Positions 46,749-54,567 of a stretch of 64,000 nucleotides of DNA are shown here, piece after piece (the stretch's first letter is position 1; every line of letters starts with the position of its first letter). This DNA is from Streptomyces tibetensis (GTDB lineage: Bacteria > Actinomycetota > Actinomycetes > Streptomycetales > Streptomycetaceae), in NCBI RefSeq assembly GCF_007655005.1, contig NZ_SZVW01000002.1, positions 1-64,000 on the forward strand, given 5' to 3'. The position numbers and the translations under genes are program-made. A model generated the notes under the pieces. The model was not told the DNA's origin and ran no database searches. It saw nothing but the letters and a program-made list of their open reading frames with translations.

Positions 46749-47433
46749 GTCGGCCTCGGCGTGCCGCGGGCCTGGCCGCGGGAGCGGTGCGGGTTCCCGG
46801 TCGGCCTCAGCGGGCCGCGGGAGCGGGTGCGGGTTCCCGGTCGGCCTCAGCGGGCCGCGGGAGCGGGTGCGGGTTCCCGGTCGGCCTCAGCGGGCCGCGG
46901 GAGCGGGTGCGGGTTCCCGGTCGGCCTCAGCGGGCCGCGGGAGCGGGTGCGGGTTCCCGGTCGGCCTCAGCGGGCCGCGGGAGCGGGTGCGGGTTCCCGG
47001 TCGGCCTCAGCGGGCCGCGGGAGCGGGTGCGGGTTCCCGGTCGGCCTCAGCGGGCCGCGGGAGCGGGTGCGGGTTCCCGGTCGGCCTCAGCGGGCCGCGG
47101 GAGCGGGTGCGGGTTCCCGGTCGGCCTCAGCGGGCCGCGGGAGCGGGTGCGGGTTCCCGGTCGGCCTCAGCGGGCCGCGGGAGCGGGTGCGGGTTCCCGG
47201 TCGGCCTCAGCGGGCCGCGGGAGCGGGTGCGGGTTCCCGGTCGGCCTCAGCGGGCCGCGGGAGCGGGTGCGGGTTCCCGGTCGGCCTCAGCGGGCCGCGG
47301 GAGCGGGTGCGGGTTCCCGGTCGGCCTCAGCGGGCCGCGGGAGCGGGTGCGGGTTCCCGGTCGGCCTCAGCGGGCCGCGGGAGCGGGTGCGGGTTCCCGG
47401 TCGGCCTCAGCGGGCCGCGGGAGCGGGTGCGGG
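46749..47433. repeat. 40-bp tandem array, 15 identical copies plus partial units
   Basis: From 46801 to 47400 a 40-bp unit (begins TCGGCCTCAGCGGGCCGCGG, ends GAGCGGGTGCGGGTTCCCGG) is repeated 15 times without a single difference. A 33-bp partial copy follows to 47433, and a degenerate lead-in copy starts near 46749. Each unit contains GGG-CCGC-GGG-AGC-GGG-TGC-GGG, a canonical G-quadruplex motif on the plus strand. The right end supplies the stop codon and last codons of the P450 gene. The array separates convergent-side promoters of nothing obvious; it is mostly non-coding. Confidence 0.97.
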
Positions 47434-48666
47434 CGCGTGGACGGCGTGCATGACGAAGCCGCTGCGGATTCGGGCGGGCATGCGGTTCAGCGGGATGCGC
47501 AGGTCCTGGTCGGGCACCTCGTACTCCAGGCGGGCCAGTCGCGGCACGAGGGCGCGCAGCAGCGCGATCGTGACGTCCTCACCGGGGCAGCGGTGGCCGG
47601 TGGTCCGGTCGCCGCCGCCCTGGGGGATCAGGTCGTCGCCCGCGGGCGGCCGCTCGAGGAAACGCCGGGGTTCGAAGGTGTACGGATCGTCCCAGAGGGC
47701 GGGGTCGTGGTTCTGTCCGTAGAGGTCGAGCAGGATCAGCGTGCCGGACCGGATCGGCTCGCCCCGCCACTCCAGGTCGGTGACGGCCCGGCCCCCGACG
47801 AAGGGCGCGAAGGGGTAGAAGCGCCGCAGTTCGTGGGCGAAGGCCACGGCATGGGCGGGGTCGTCGCCGGTCAGGCGGTCCCGCAGGTCCGGCCTGAGGC
47901 GCAGCGCGTGCCCGGCGTAGGCGACGAACCAGCACACCGCGACGGTCGGGCGGATGACGTTGAGCAGTTCGACCGCGGCCGTGTGGGGGTCGAGGAGCCG
48001 TCCCTCGGCGTCCCGGTGCCGGACGATCCCTTCCAGGACCGACCCGGCCGGCGCGGTGGCGGTCCCCGCGCGCACCTCCTCGACCAGACGTCCCAGCCAG
48101 GCCTCGCCGCGGGCCCGGGCCCGGCGGGCCCGCCAGTGTCGCGGGCCCGCCGTGGCGAAACCGTCGACCATGGCGACCAGGTCCCGGGCCAGGGGCCCGA
48201 CGTCCTCGACGACGAGTCCGGCCCACTGGCACACGCCCCGGGTGAGCACGCGGCTCGTCTCGTCGAACAGCACGACCCGGCGGCCGGACCAGGACTCCAC
48301 CGCCTCGTCCCACTCCGCGGCGACGCGGTCCACCAGGCCGGCGATCGCCTCCGCCCCGGTGAGCAGGGACAGGAACATCTCCTTGCGCACGCGGTGGCCC
48401 GGCCCGTCCAGGGTGTGTACGGCTCCGTGCCCGAACAGCGTGCTCAGCACCGGTCCGGGCAGGGCCGACCGGCGCTCCACGTGCCGCTCGTCGTAGAAGA
48501 ACCGCACCGCCTCGGGGCCGTGCAGGGCGACGACCGGCTGCCCCATGAGCCGGGTACGCACGAGCGGGGCGGGGGTGCGGCGCCTCCGGTCGGGCAGCCA
48601 CGCGTATCCCTTGGCGAGGAGAGCGAGAGAGCTGTCGGCGATCAGTGGACCGCGGCCGGGATTCAT
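47407..48666 (-). CDS. cytochrome P450, CYP152 (fatty-acid peroxygenase) type
   Basis: 419 residues. The heme loop GGGDRTTGHRCPGEDVTIAL has the Cys ligand in the GHRCPGE form typical of CYP152 enzymes (P450 BSbeta, OleT). The I-helix has NVIRPTVAVCWFVAYAGHAL, in which Arg-Pro replaces the usual acid-alcohol pair; in CYP152 the Arg holds the fatty-acid carboxylate for hydrogen peroxide use. The likely reaction is hydroxylation or decarboxylation of fatty acids. ATG 48666 fits the family start. The 3' end (HAPAPAPAAR and stop) is encoded by the first unit of the 40-bp array. Confidence 0.9.
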   Translation of the reverse strand: MNPGRGPLIADSSLALLAKGYAWLPDRRRRTPAPLVRTRLMGQPVVALHGPEAVRFFYDERHVERRSALPGPVLSTLFGHGAVHTLDGPGHRVRKEMFLSLLTGAEAIAGLVDRVAAEWDEAVESWSGRRVVLFDETSRVLTRGVCQWAGLVVEDVGPLARDLVAMVDGFATAGPRHWRARRARARGEAWLGRLVEEVRAGTATAPAGSVLEGIVRHRDAEGRLLDPHTAAVELLNVIRPTVAVCWFVAYAGHALRLRPDLRDRLTGDDPAHAVAFAHELRRFYPFAPFVGGRAVTDLEWRGEPIRSGTLILLDLYGQNHDPALWDDPYTFEPRRFLERPPAGDDLIPQGGGDRTTGHRCPGEDVTIALLRALVPRLARLEYEVPDQDLRIPLNRMPARIRSGFVMHAVHAPAPAPAAR

Positions 48667-49008
48667 GGCGCGGCGGGTGCCCGCCGGCCCCGCCGGGAAA
48701 CGCGGCGCACCCGCACACCGGCGGGGGTGTGGGCGCGCGGCGCACCCGCACCGGCGGGGGTGCCCACACACGGCGCGCGGCGCACCCGCACACCGGCGGG
48801 GGTGTCAGCCGAAGGCGCGCGGCGCCCGCAGGCGGGTGTGTCCGCCGACGGCGACAGCCGGATCCGCGCCGGAAAACCCGCGCGCCCCGGCCGAGGTGTC
48901 CGCCGACCGCGAGGGGCCGGACCGCACGTTCCCCGGGCGGGCGGCCGGCCGGGAGCGCCGCCGCACCGGGATCCGTTTGCCGTCGGTGGCGGTGGGGACC
49001 CGACGGGC
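48667..49008. repeat. gene-free spacer with three copies of a 36-40-bp repeat
   Basis: Between the divergent P450 and Rieske genes, three units begin CGGCGCACCCGCAC at 48703, 48738 and 48778. Each can fold (CACCCGC...GCGGGGGTG). The rest of the spacer to 49008 shows no gene. Promoters for both genes must be here but are not obvious. Confidence 0.65.
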
Positions 49009-49986
49009 ATGAGCGCAACCTCATTCCGCCGGCCGAGGCGGCAGAACCGGGTCCTGTGGCTGCTCGACGGCCTGGAGCGGGAGGCCAGGGCCGATGCGGT
49101 GATAGAGACGCTCCGCAAGGGCGTGCGGGCGCTGCCCCTGGGGCGCGGCCGGGATGTGCTGCACGGCAGGTGGCTGGGGCACCCGGTGCATCCGCTGCTG
49201 GTGCAGGTGCCGATCGGGAGCTGGCTGTCGGCGGCGGTCCTGGACCTGCGCCCCGACCGCTCGCGCGCATCGCGGCTGCTGGTCGGGGTCGGACTGGGCG
49301 CCGCCGCCCCCGCGGCCCTGGCAGGCTGGGTGGACTGGGCGGAGCTGCACCGCCCGCAGCAGCGCGTCGGGCTGGTGCACGCCCTGTCCAACACGGCGGC
49401 CGTCGGCCTGTACTCCGCCTCGCTCGCCTGCCGCGTCAAGGGGCGCGAGGGGGCGGGCCGGGCGTACGGCTTCCTGGGGCTGACCGCGGTCGGGATCGGC
49501 GGCATGCTGGGCGGCCACCTGGCCTACCGGCAGGCGTCCGGCGCCAACCACGCCGAGGAGGTCCCGAACGTCGTCTCCCAGGGCTGGCACCGGATCGGGG
49601 CCGTGGCCGACTTCCCGGCCGGTGAGGCGGTGCGGCGCAGCGTGGACGACGTGCCGGTGCTGGTGGTGCGCGAGACCGGTGGGACGATCCACGCGCTCGC
49701 CGAGCGGTGCAGCCACCTCGCGGGGCCGCTGTCCGAGGGCACCGTCGCCGACGGATGTGTGCGGTGCCCGTGGCACGGCAGCGTCTTCCGGCTCTCCGAC
49801 GGCTGGAACGTGCGCGGACCGGCCACCGCGCCCCAGCCCTCCTTCGAAACGCGGGTCACCGACGGCCATGTCGAGGTGCGCCTGCGTCACCAGGACGGTG
49901 GGAAGCACGCGGGGAACGGGAAGCCCTCCGGACGACGGAACGGAGCACGATCGGGGGCCGCCCATGGGCACGGCGACAGGCACTGA
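49009..49986 (+). CDS. DUF2231 membrane domain fused to a Rieske [2Fe-2S] domain
   Basis: 325 residues. A DUF2231-like membrane part has three to four helices (HPVHPLLVQVPIGSWLSAAV; LVGVGLGAAAPAALAGWVDW; GLTAVGIGGMLGGHLAYR). The C-terminal Rieske ferredoxin domain (about 185-290) has both cluster motifs, ERCSHLAGPL (C-x-H) and VRCPWHGSVF (C-x-x-H). It is followed by a Gly/His/Arg-rich tail. It is probably a membrane-tethered electron carrier. It overlaps the next gene by 23 bases. The partner redox enzyme is unknown; the adjacent P450 is peroxide-dependent and need not use it. Confidence 0.88.
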   Translation: MSATSFRRPRRQNRVLWLLDGLEREARADAVIETLRKGVRALPLGRGRDVLHGRWLGHPVHPLLVQVPIGSWLSAAVLDLRPDRSRASRLLVGVGLGAAAPAALAGWVDWAELHRPQQRVGLVHALSNTAAVGLYSASLACRVKGREGAGRAYGFLGLTAVGIGGMLGGHLAYRQASGANHAEEVPNVVSQGWHRIGAVADFPAGEAVRRSVDDVPVLVVRETGGTIHALAERCSHLAGPLSEGTVADGCVRCPWHGSVFRLSDGWNVRGPATAPQPSFETRVTDGHVEVRLRHQDGGKHAGNGKPSGRRNGARSGAAHGHGDRH

Positions 49987-50512
49987 CGGCCGGCTCGCAC
50001 GCAGGCTGCAGGCAGCGCTCCGGCGCACCCACCGGGACTACGCGGCAGGGCACGACCGGCCGCTGGGCGGCTATACCGCGGCCATGGCGGGATTCACGGC
50101 GTTCACGGCGGCGTGGACCACGGCGGTACGACGCCGCGGGCGCCCGCTGCCGGAGCGGCCCGAGGCCTGGGACGTGTTCCTGACCTCGGTGGCCACGTTC
50201 CGGCTCAGCCGGTTGCTGACCAAGGCGTCGGTGACCAGCCCGCTGCGGGCCCCGTTCACCCGGTACGCCGGGCCGCAGGGACCCGCCGAGCTGCACGAGG
50301 AGGCTCAGCCCGAGCAGGGCAGGCACACCGTCGGCGAGCTCGTGACCTGCCCGTTCTGCATGAGCGTCTGGGTCGCCTCGGCGCTGACCGCCGGCCAGTT
50401 GCTCTGGCCGCGCGCGACCCGTACGGCCATGGGCACGCTCACCGCCCTGGCCGGGGCGGACACACTGCAGCTCGCGTACGGCGCGCTGCTGGACAAGACG
50501 ACCGGCGACTGA
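49964..50512 (+). CDS. DUF1360 family protein
   Basis: 182 residues with hydrophobic segments around YTAAMAGFTAFTAAWTTAVR, a conserved FLTSVATFRLSRLLTKASVT and the C-P-F-C motif GELVTCPFCMSVWVASALTA. These are hallmarks of DUF1360, a membrane family of unknown function, often annotated as sporulation protein YjcA-like. Its start lies inside the end of the Rieske gene, so the two are co-expressed. Confidence 0.82.
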   Translation: MGTATGTDGRLARRLQAALRRTHRDYAAGHDRPLGGYTAAMAGFTAFTAAWTTAVRRRGRPLPERPEAWDVFLTSVATFRLSRLLTKASVTSPLRAPFTRYAGPQGPAELHEEAQPEQGRHTVGELVTCPFCMSVWVASALTAGQLLWPRATRTAMGTLTALAGADTLQLAYGALLDKTTGD

Positions 50513-50556
50513 CCCCACGCATCCCGGGGGCGGCGTAGGGCTTTCGGCGAGACGGC

Positions 50557-50943
50557 CTAGCGGGAAGGCTGCTCGGTGATGGCCCGCTGACCCGTCACGG
50601 AGTGGACCTTGCGGATGCGGCCGGCGTCGTCGAACTCGAAGACGTCGATTCCGCCGACCGTCCGGTCCGGGCCGACCCGCAGGTTCCACAGCGACACGGC
50701 GAAGTCCGCGCCGGGCTGCACGAAACTGCGGACCAGGGTGAACTCCAGGTCGTCGTCCAACGACTGTCTGAATGCGCGGACGAAGGGCTTCAGCTGTGCG
50801 GGTCCGGTGATGTCGTCCCCGTCGTGCGTCGAGGCGTCACGCCCGAAGTAGATCGTGAAATCCGGGGAGCAGATCTCGTCCGCGTTGGCGAGCGCCCCGT
50901 TCCACATGTCGTTCCACAGGTCGAGCTTCTTCAGTTCGATCAT
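50557..50943 (-). CDS. SnoaL-like/NTF2-fold protein, copy 1
   Basis: 128 residues. The N-terminal helix LWNDMWNGALANADEICSPD and the sheet motifs LEFTLVRSFVQPGADFAVSL and VGGIDVFEFDDAGRIRKVHS match the SnoaL-like NTF2 fold of polyketide cyclases and related hydratases. It is last in a ten-gene minus-strand run (60232 to 50557). The esterase stop overlaps its start (ATGA). Two relatives lie at 54124 and 59741. Confidence 0.85.
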   Translation of the reverse strand: MIELKKLDLWNDMWNGALANADEICSPDFTIYFGRDASTHDGDDITGPAQLKPFVRAFRQSLDDDLEFTLVRSFVQPGADFAVSLWNLRVGPDRTVGGIDVFEFDDAGRIRKVHSVTGQRAITEQPSR

Positions 50944-51818
50944 TTCTGCGTCCTCACCAGGAATTCCGCTTCACGAGCCTTCGCCACCCGGGCCGCTGTC
51001 GAACGCACGGTGGTGAACGCGTGCGCCGCCCCGGCGAAGACATCCAGTTCGGTCGGTGCGTGCTCTCGCCACCGCGCCTCCATCGACAGGGTCTGCGGGA
51101 GCAGCGCGTCGCCGGTGCCGACGCAGAAGCGTGCGGCCGGCACGCCTCGCAGATCGGCGTACGCGGGCGAGGCGGCCCGGCGCTGCTCGCCTGTGGCGCC
51201 CGGCATCAGAAGCCCCAGTGCGCGATCGAGCCCGGCCGTGAGGTCGAAGGCGCCGTAGTTGAGCGAGACCGCGGAGAAGGGCTGCCGTCCGAGGCGTTCG
51301 GGGATCGCGATCACCGTCAGGGCGGCGAGGTGCGCGCCGGCCGACTCGCCGCCGATGGCCAGGAATCCCGCTCCCGGGCGTTCGGCGACCGCGCGGGCGA
51401 CCGCGAGCACGTCGTCCAGGCAGGCCGGGTAGCGGTGTTCGGGCGCCATGCGGTAGCCGACGGAGAGCACCGTCAGCGCGGTGCGGTCGGCGAGTCGTTG
51501 GAGGGTCTCGTCGTGCATCGTGTGACTGCCCAGACACCAGCCGCCGCCGTGCAGGTGCAGATACGTGCCGCGCGAGGGGCCGTCGGGTGTGAAGGAGCGA
51601 ACGGGCACACCCTCGACGGTCAGATCGCGTGCACTCGGCACCGGTACGTCGTCGCCGAACCGGACGGTCTCGCGGTACTGCGCGAAGGTCATTCCGGCGG
51701 GCACGTCGTACAGCGTCGCCACCCTCGACCTCAGCCTCTCACCGGCGCGCTCGGACTCCTGGGCGTAGGCGTGGCCGATGGTCGCCAGGTGGGCGGTCCC
51801 GTCGGGCGGTGTGCTCAT
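50940..51818 (-). CDS. alpha/beta hydrolase (HSL-type esterase)
   Basis: 292 residues. The oxyanion-hole motif is YLHLHGGGWCLGS (HGGG). The nucleophile is in AIGGESAGAHLAAL (GESAG), the Asp in VGTGDALLPQT, and the His in FAGAAHAFTTV. This is the hormone-sensitive-lipase family, often acting on acyl esters. It overlaps both neighbours by 4 bases (ATGA), so it is part of the cryptic biosynthetic operon. Product release or ester hydrolysis is the likely role. Confidence 0.88.
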   Translation of the reverse strand: MSTPPDGTAHLATIGHAYAQESERAGERLRSRVATLYDVPAGMTFAQYRETVRFGDDVPVPSARDLTVEGVPVRSFTPDGPSRGTYLHLHGGGWCLGSHTMHDETLQRLADRTALTVLSVGYRMAPEHRYPACLDDVLAVARAVAERPGAGFLAIGGESAGAHLAALTVIAIPERLGRQPFSAVSLNYGAFDLTAGLDRALGLLMPGATGEQRRAASPAYADLRGVPAARFCVGTGDALLPQTLSMEARWREHAPTELDVFAGAAHAFTTVRSTAARVAKAREAEFLVRTQK

Positions 51819-53026
51819 CGCGCCGCCTCCAGGGCCACCACCGAGGACTGGCTGCCCAGCGCGAACGCGAACGACAGCGCGGCCGGCAGGTCGGCGTCGC
51901 GGGCGCCGCCGAAGACGGAGTCGAGTCCGCACTCGGCGTCGGCCTGCGCGCTGTTGGCCGTCGGCGCGATCGTCTGCGCGTCGAGCATGGAGGCCGTGGC
52001 GGCGACATTGACCAGCGAGGACGCCCCGAAGAGGTGTCCGAAGATGGGTTTCACCGACGTCAGCGGCACATCGGTGTCCTCGCCGAAGACGCGCCGGACC
52101 GCCCTGCTCTCGGCGATGTCGTTGGTCCGGGTGCCCGTGCCGTGACCGCACACGTACCCGATGTCGCCGACCGACAGGTTCGACTTCTTGATGACCCGCT
52201 CGGCGAGTGCCGCGGTCTTCTCGCCCGACAGCTCCATGGTGGTCGGGTGGGCCGCCTCGTTGGCGACGCCCGTCGCCAGCACGAACGCGTAGATGTGCGC
52301 GCCGCGGGCCATCGCGTCGGCCTCCCGTTCGAGGACGAGGGCGACGGCTCCCTCCCCGAGAGCCGTGCCGTCCCGGTTCACGTCGTAGGGACGGATCGAG
52401 TCCGCCGCCGTGGTGCCGAGGCTCAGCACGCGTGACTTCGGGTCTGTGTACACCCTCAGCAGGTTGGGAGTGAGTGGGAACTCGTGCCCGACGACGATCA
52501 TGACGTCGGCCTCGTCGGACCGCAGTTCCGCCGCCGCGGACCGCAGGGCGTGGGTGCCGCCGACACAGGCCGACGACACGGTGGAGACGTAGCCCTGGAC
52601 GCCGGTGCGGATGGCCGCGATGCTCGCGGGCGCGCCCGGCAGACCGCCGAGGACCCGTCCGATCCCGGACGCGGCGGCGAAGTCGCGTTCCCACCAGTGC
52701 AGCGGGCCGCGTGACGACGACGCGATGACGCCGGCGCGGTGCGGATCGAAGTCGCCTACCCCGGCGTCGCCGAGCGCCTCGTCGATGCTGGCGAGGGCCG
52801 CGAGGATCTCGCGCGAGTACTTGCTCGCGTGGGCGGGATCGAGCCCTTCGACCACCGGGTCGTGGGTGAGCTGTCCCGCCATCACCGTCGGCACACCGCG
52901 GTCGTGGTAGGCCGACTGGGGCGTGAGCGCCGACGCGCCGGCCCGCACGCGCCCCCAGAAGTCGTCCGCGGTGCGCACACCGCCCGGGAGGGTGAACCCC
53001 ATCCCGGTGATCGCCAGGCGCGTCAT
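51815..53026 (-). CDS. beta-ketoacyl-ACP synthase (KAS I/II type)
   Basis: 403 residues. The thiolase fold has the catalytic Cys in TVSSACVGGTHAL and two histidines in VCGHGTGTRTNDIAESRAVR and VKPIFGHLFGASSLVNVAA, so all three residues of a decarboxylating condensing enzyme are present. No chain-length factor (Gln in place of Cys) lies beside it, and no acyl carrier protein gene is seen in the operon. It is coupled by 4-base overlaps to the esterase and the KAS III-like gene. It probably extends an acyl chain on a carrier encoded elsewhere. Confidence 0.9.
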   Translation of the reverse strand: MTRLAITGMGFTLPGGVRTADDFWGRVRAGASALTPQSAYHDRGVPTVMAGQLTHDPVVEGLDPAHASKYSREILAALASIDEALGDAGVGDFDPHRAGVIASSSRGPLHWWERDFAAASGIGRVLGGLPGAPASIAAIRTGVQGYVSTVSSACVGGTHALRSAAAELRSDEADVMIVVGHEFPLTPNLLRVYTDPKSRVLSLGTTAADSIRPYDVNRDGTALGEGAVALVLEREADAMARGAHIYAFVLATGVANEAAHPTTMELSGEKTAALAERVIKKSNLSVGDIGYVCGHGTGTRTNDIAESRAVRRVFGEDTDVPLTSVKPIFGHLFGASSLVNVAATASMLDAQTIAPTANSAQADAECGLDSVFGGARDADLPAALSFAFALGSQSSVVALEAAR

Positions 53027-54084
53027 GCCACACGCTCCAGCGGCACCTGCAGCACGGCGCACGTGTAGGAGTAGCCGCCGCCGGCCCCGAGGACGAGGAC
53101 GACGTCGCCCGGGTCGAGGTCCCCCGCCGTCTCGGCCTCGGCGATGTTGGCGAGGAAGTCGCCCGCGCCGAGGTGGCCCGAGGCGCTGTAGTGGCAGACG
53201 ATCCGGTCGCTGTACTTCTCCTCGATCGGCCCGATCATCAGCTCGCGCACCTTGTCGCTGAGCCGCGGCGCGAGCACCCGGGCGATCCGCGGGTCGCCGG
53301 GCGAGAGCCGGGCACGGTCGAGGGCGGTGTCCACGGCCTCGGTGATGCACGCGTGGGACACCGCGCGCAGTCGGGGCCGTCCGCCCTCGTCGGAGAACTT
53401 CCCGGTCGGCATGGCGTTGATGTACGGCGGTGCCAGCGCCGGTTGCGGGCCGAAGCCGTCGTAGTCGTCGCGGGTGCGCCACAACTCCGGTGCGGCGACG
53501 TGCTCGACGGCCAGGAGATGGAAGGCGTCGCCGGGTTCGGGCCGTCCGACGACGGCGGCCGACGCGCCGTCGCCGTAGGCGAGCATGATGTGGCTGCGCC
53601 AGTGGTCGACGGCTGGTGCGCCGAAGCGGTCCGCCGCGACGATCAGCGCGTGGGAGTGCTCGTCCATCCGCAGCTGACCGGCGGCCAGGGAGAAGGCCAT
53701 CGCCGCACCGTTGCAGGCCTGCTGGATGCCGACCGGCGCACACGAGCGCGGGAGGGCCAGGCCCTCGGCGACGCAGTGCCCGGCGGTGAAGAAGGGGTTG
53801 CCCTGATAGTTCGTCCACGCGTAGGCCAGCAGTCCGACGCCGTCGGCGGGCACGCCCGACGCCGTCAGTGCCGCGCGGCCGGCGGCCACGGCCATCGCCG
53901 GAGCGGACTCGGTCTCCCACGAGCGGGCGATGTGCAGGGTGACGTCACCGTGCCGGGCCGCCTGCTCGGGGGTGAGGTTGCCGATCCGCACCTCGTCGGC
54001 GGGTCTGCGCGTCTTGTCCGGGAACCAGCAGCGCGCTGCCCGGATACCGAGGATCGGCTCGGCCGTGCCTGGATGCGGTGCCAT
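53023..54084 (-). CDS. KAS III-like (FabH-related) protein A
   Basis: 353 residues. The thiolase fold has a catalytic Cys in VGIQQACNGAAMAFSLAAGQ. In FabH the second residue is His in a PHQAN-type loop and the third Asn in GNT(S/A)A. Here these regions read RVLAPRLSDKV and SASGHLGAGDFLANI, so the usual His-Asn pair is changed and a His and Asp appear in GHLGAGD. The protein at 58631 shares the same changes. The activity may be acyl transfer rather than classic condensation. It is part of the operon of overlapping genes. Confidence 0.87.
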   Translation of the reverse strand: MAPHPGTAEPILGIRAARCWFPDKTRRPADEVRIGNLTPEQAARHGDVTLHIARSWETESAPAMAVAAGRAALTASGVPADGVGLLAYAWTNYQGNPFFTAGHCVAEGLALPRSCAPVGIQQACNGAAMAFSLAAGQLRMDEHSHALIVAADRFGAPAVDHWRSHIMLAYGDGASAAVVGRPEPGDAFHLLAVEHVAAPELWRTRDDYDGFGPQPALAPPYINAMPTGKFSDEGGRPRLRAVSHACITEAVDTALDRARLSPGDPRIARVLAPRLSDKVRELMIGPIEEKYSDRIVCHYSASGHLGAGDFLANIAEAETAGDLDPGDVVLVLGAGGGYSYTCAVLQVPLERVA

Positions 54085-54123
54085 GGGATGCTCCTCGTGG
54101 GTCTGGGGTGGCTGCGGGTGGGC

Positions 54124-54555
54124 TCAGGTCGTCCTGGTGACGGCGCCCTGCGACCAGCACTCGGTGATCTGCAGCGACTCGTCGACCTGGAAGATGTCGA
54201 CCCCGACGAAGATCGCCTCCTGGCCCGGGATGTCGTGCGGCCAGCCCGTGGCGCCGGTCCATCTGCCGGTGCCGATCCAGCGGTAGGCGAACCGGCGCTC
54301 GTTCTCGTCGACGAACGGCCCGAAGTCCGTCGCGTACCTGAGGCCTTCGAATTTTCCGGTGAATCCGGCGACCCATTTCGACATCTCCGCGGGGCCCGAG
54401 ATCGTGGACGGGTCGATGGTGGCCGTCGCATCGGGCAGGTGCAGCACGTATCCGGCCGGGGAGATGATGTCGTGCGCGATGTCGGAATTCTCGTTCCACA
54501 TGCGCAGCCAGTTTTCCCAGATCTTGTCCGCGACGGACGTGTCCAACGTGAGCAT
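54124..54555 (-). CDS. SnoaL-like/NTF2-fold protein, copy 2
   Basis: 143 residues. IWENWLRMWNENSDIAHDII forms the first helices, MSKWVAGFTGKFEGLRYATD is a conserved central part, and FVGVDIFQVDESLQITECWS is the last sheet. It is more similar to copy 3 (59741) than to copy 1, sharing the W-x-x-W/L-WN start and a W(V/I)xGF motif. Such proteins often cyclise or dehydrate polyketide-like intermediates. Confidence 0.85.
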   Translation of the reverse strand: MLTLDTSVADKIWENWLRMWNENSDIAHDIISPAGYVLHLPDATATIDPSTISGPAEMSKWVAGFTGKFEGLRYATDFGPFVDENERRFAYRWIGTGRWTGATGWPHDIPGQEAIFVGVDIFQVDESLQITECWSQGAVTRTT

Positions 54556-54567
54556 GTGACGGTCCTT

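Noticed and set aside
46801..47433. CRISPR array
   Set aside because: The repeats are contiguous and identical, with no spacers and no cas genes nearby; it is a minisatellite.
46642..49986. 1114-codon open frame on the plus strand
   Set aside because: It reads through the 40-bp array (stop-free in all frames) and then antisense to the P450. Only its last 325 codons, the DUF2231-Rieske protein from 49009, show conserved motifs.
51815..54084. type II polyketide synthase (KS alpha/CLF/ACP) core
   Set aside because: The second protein is KAS III-like with an active Cys, not a chain-length factor, and no ACP gene was found.
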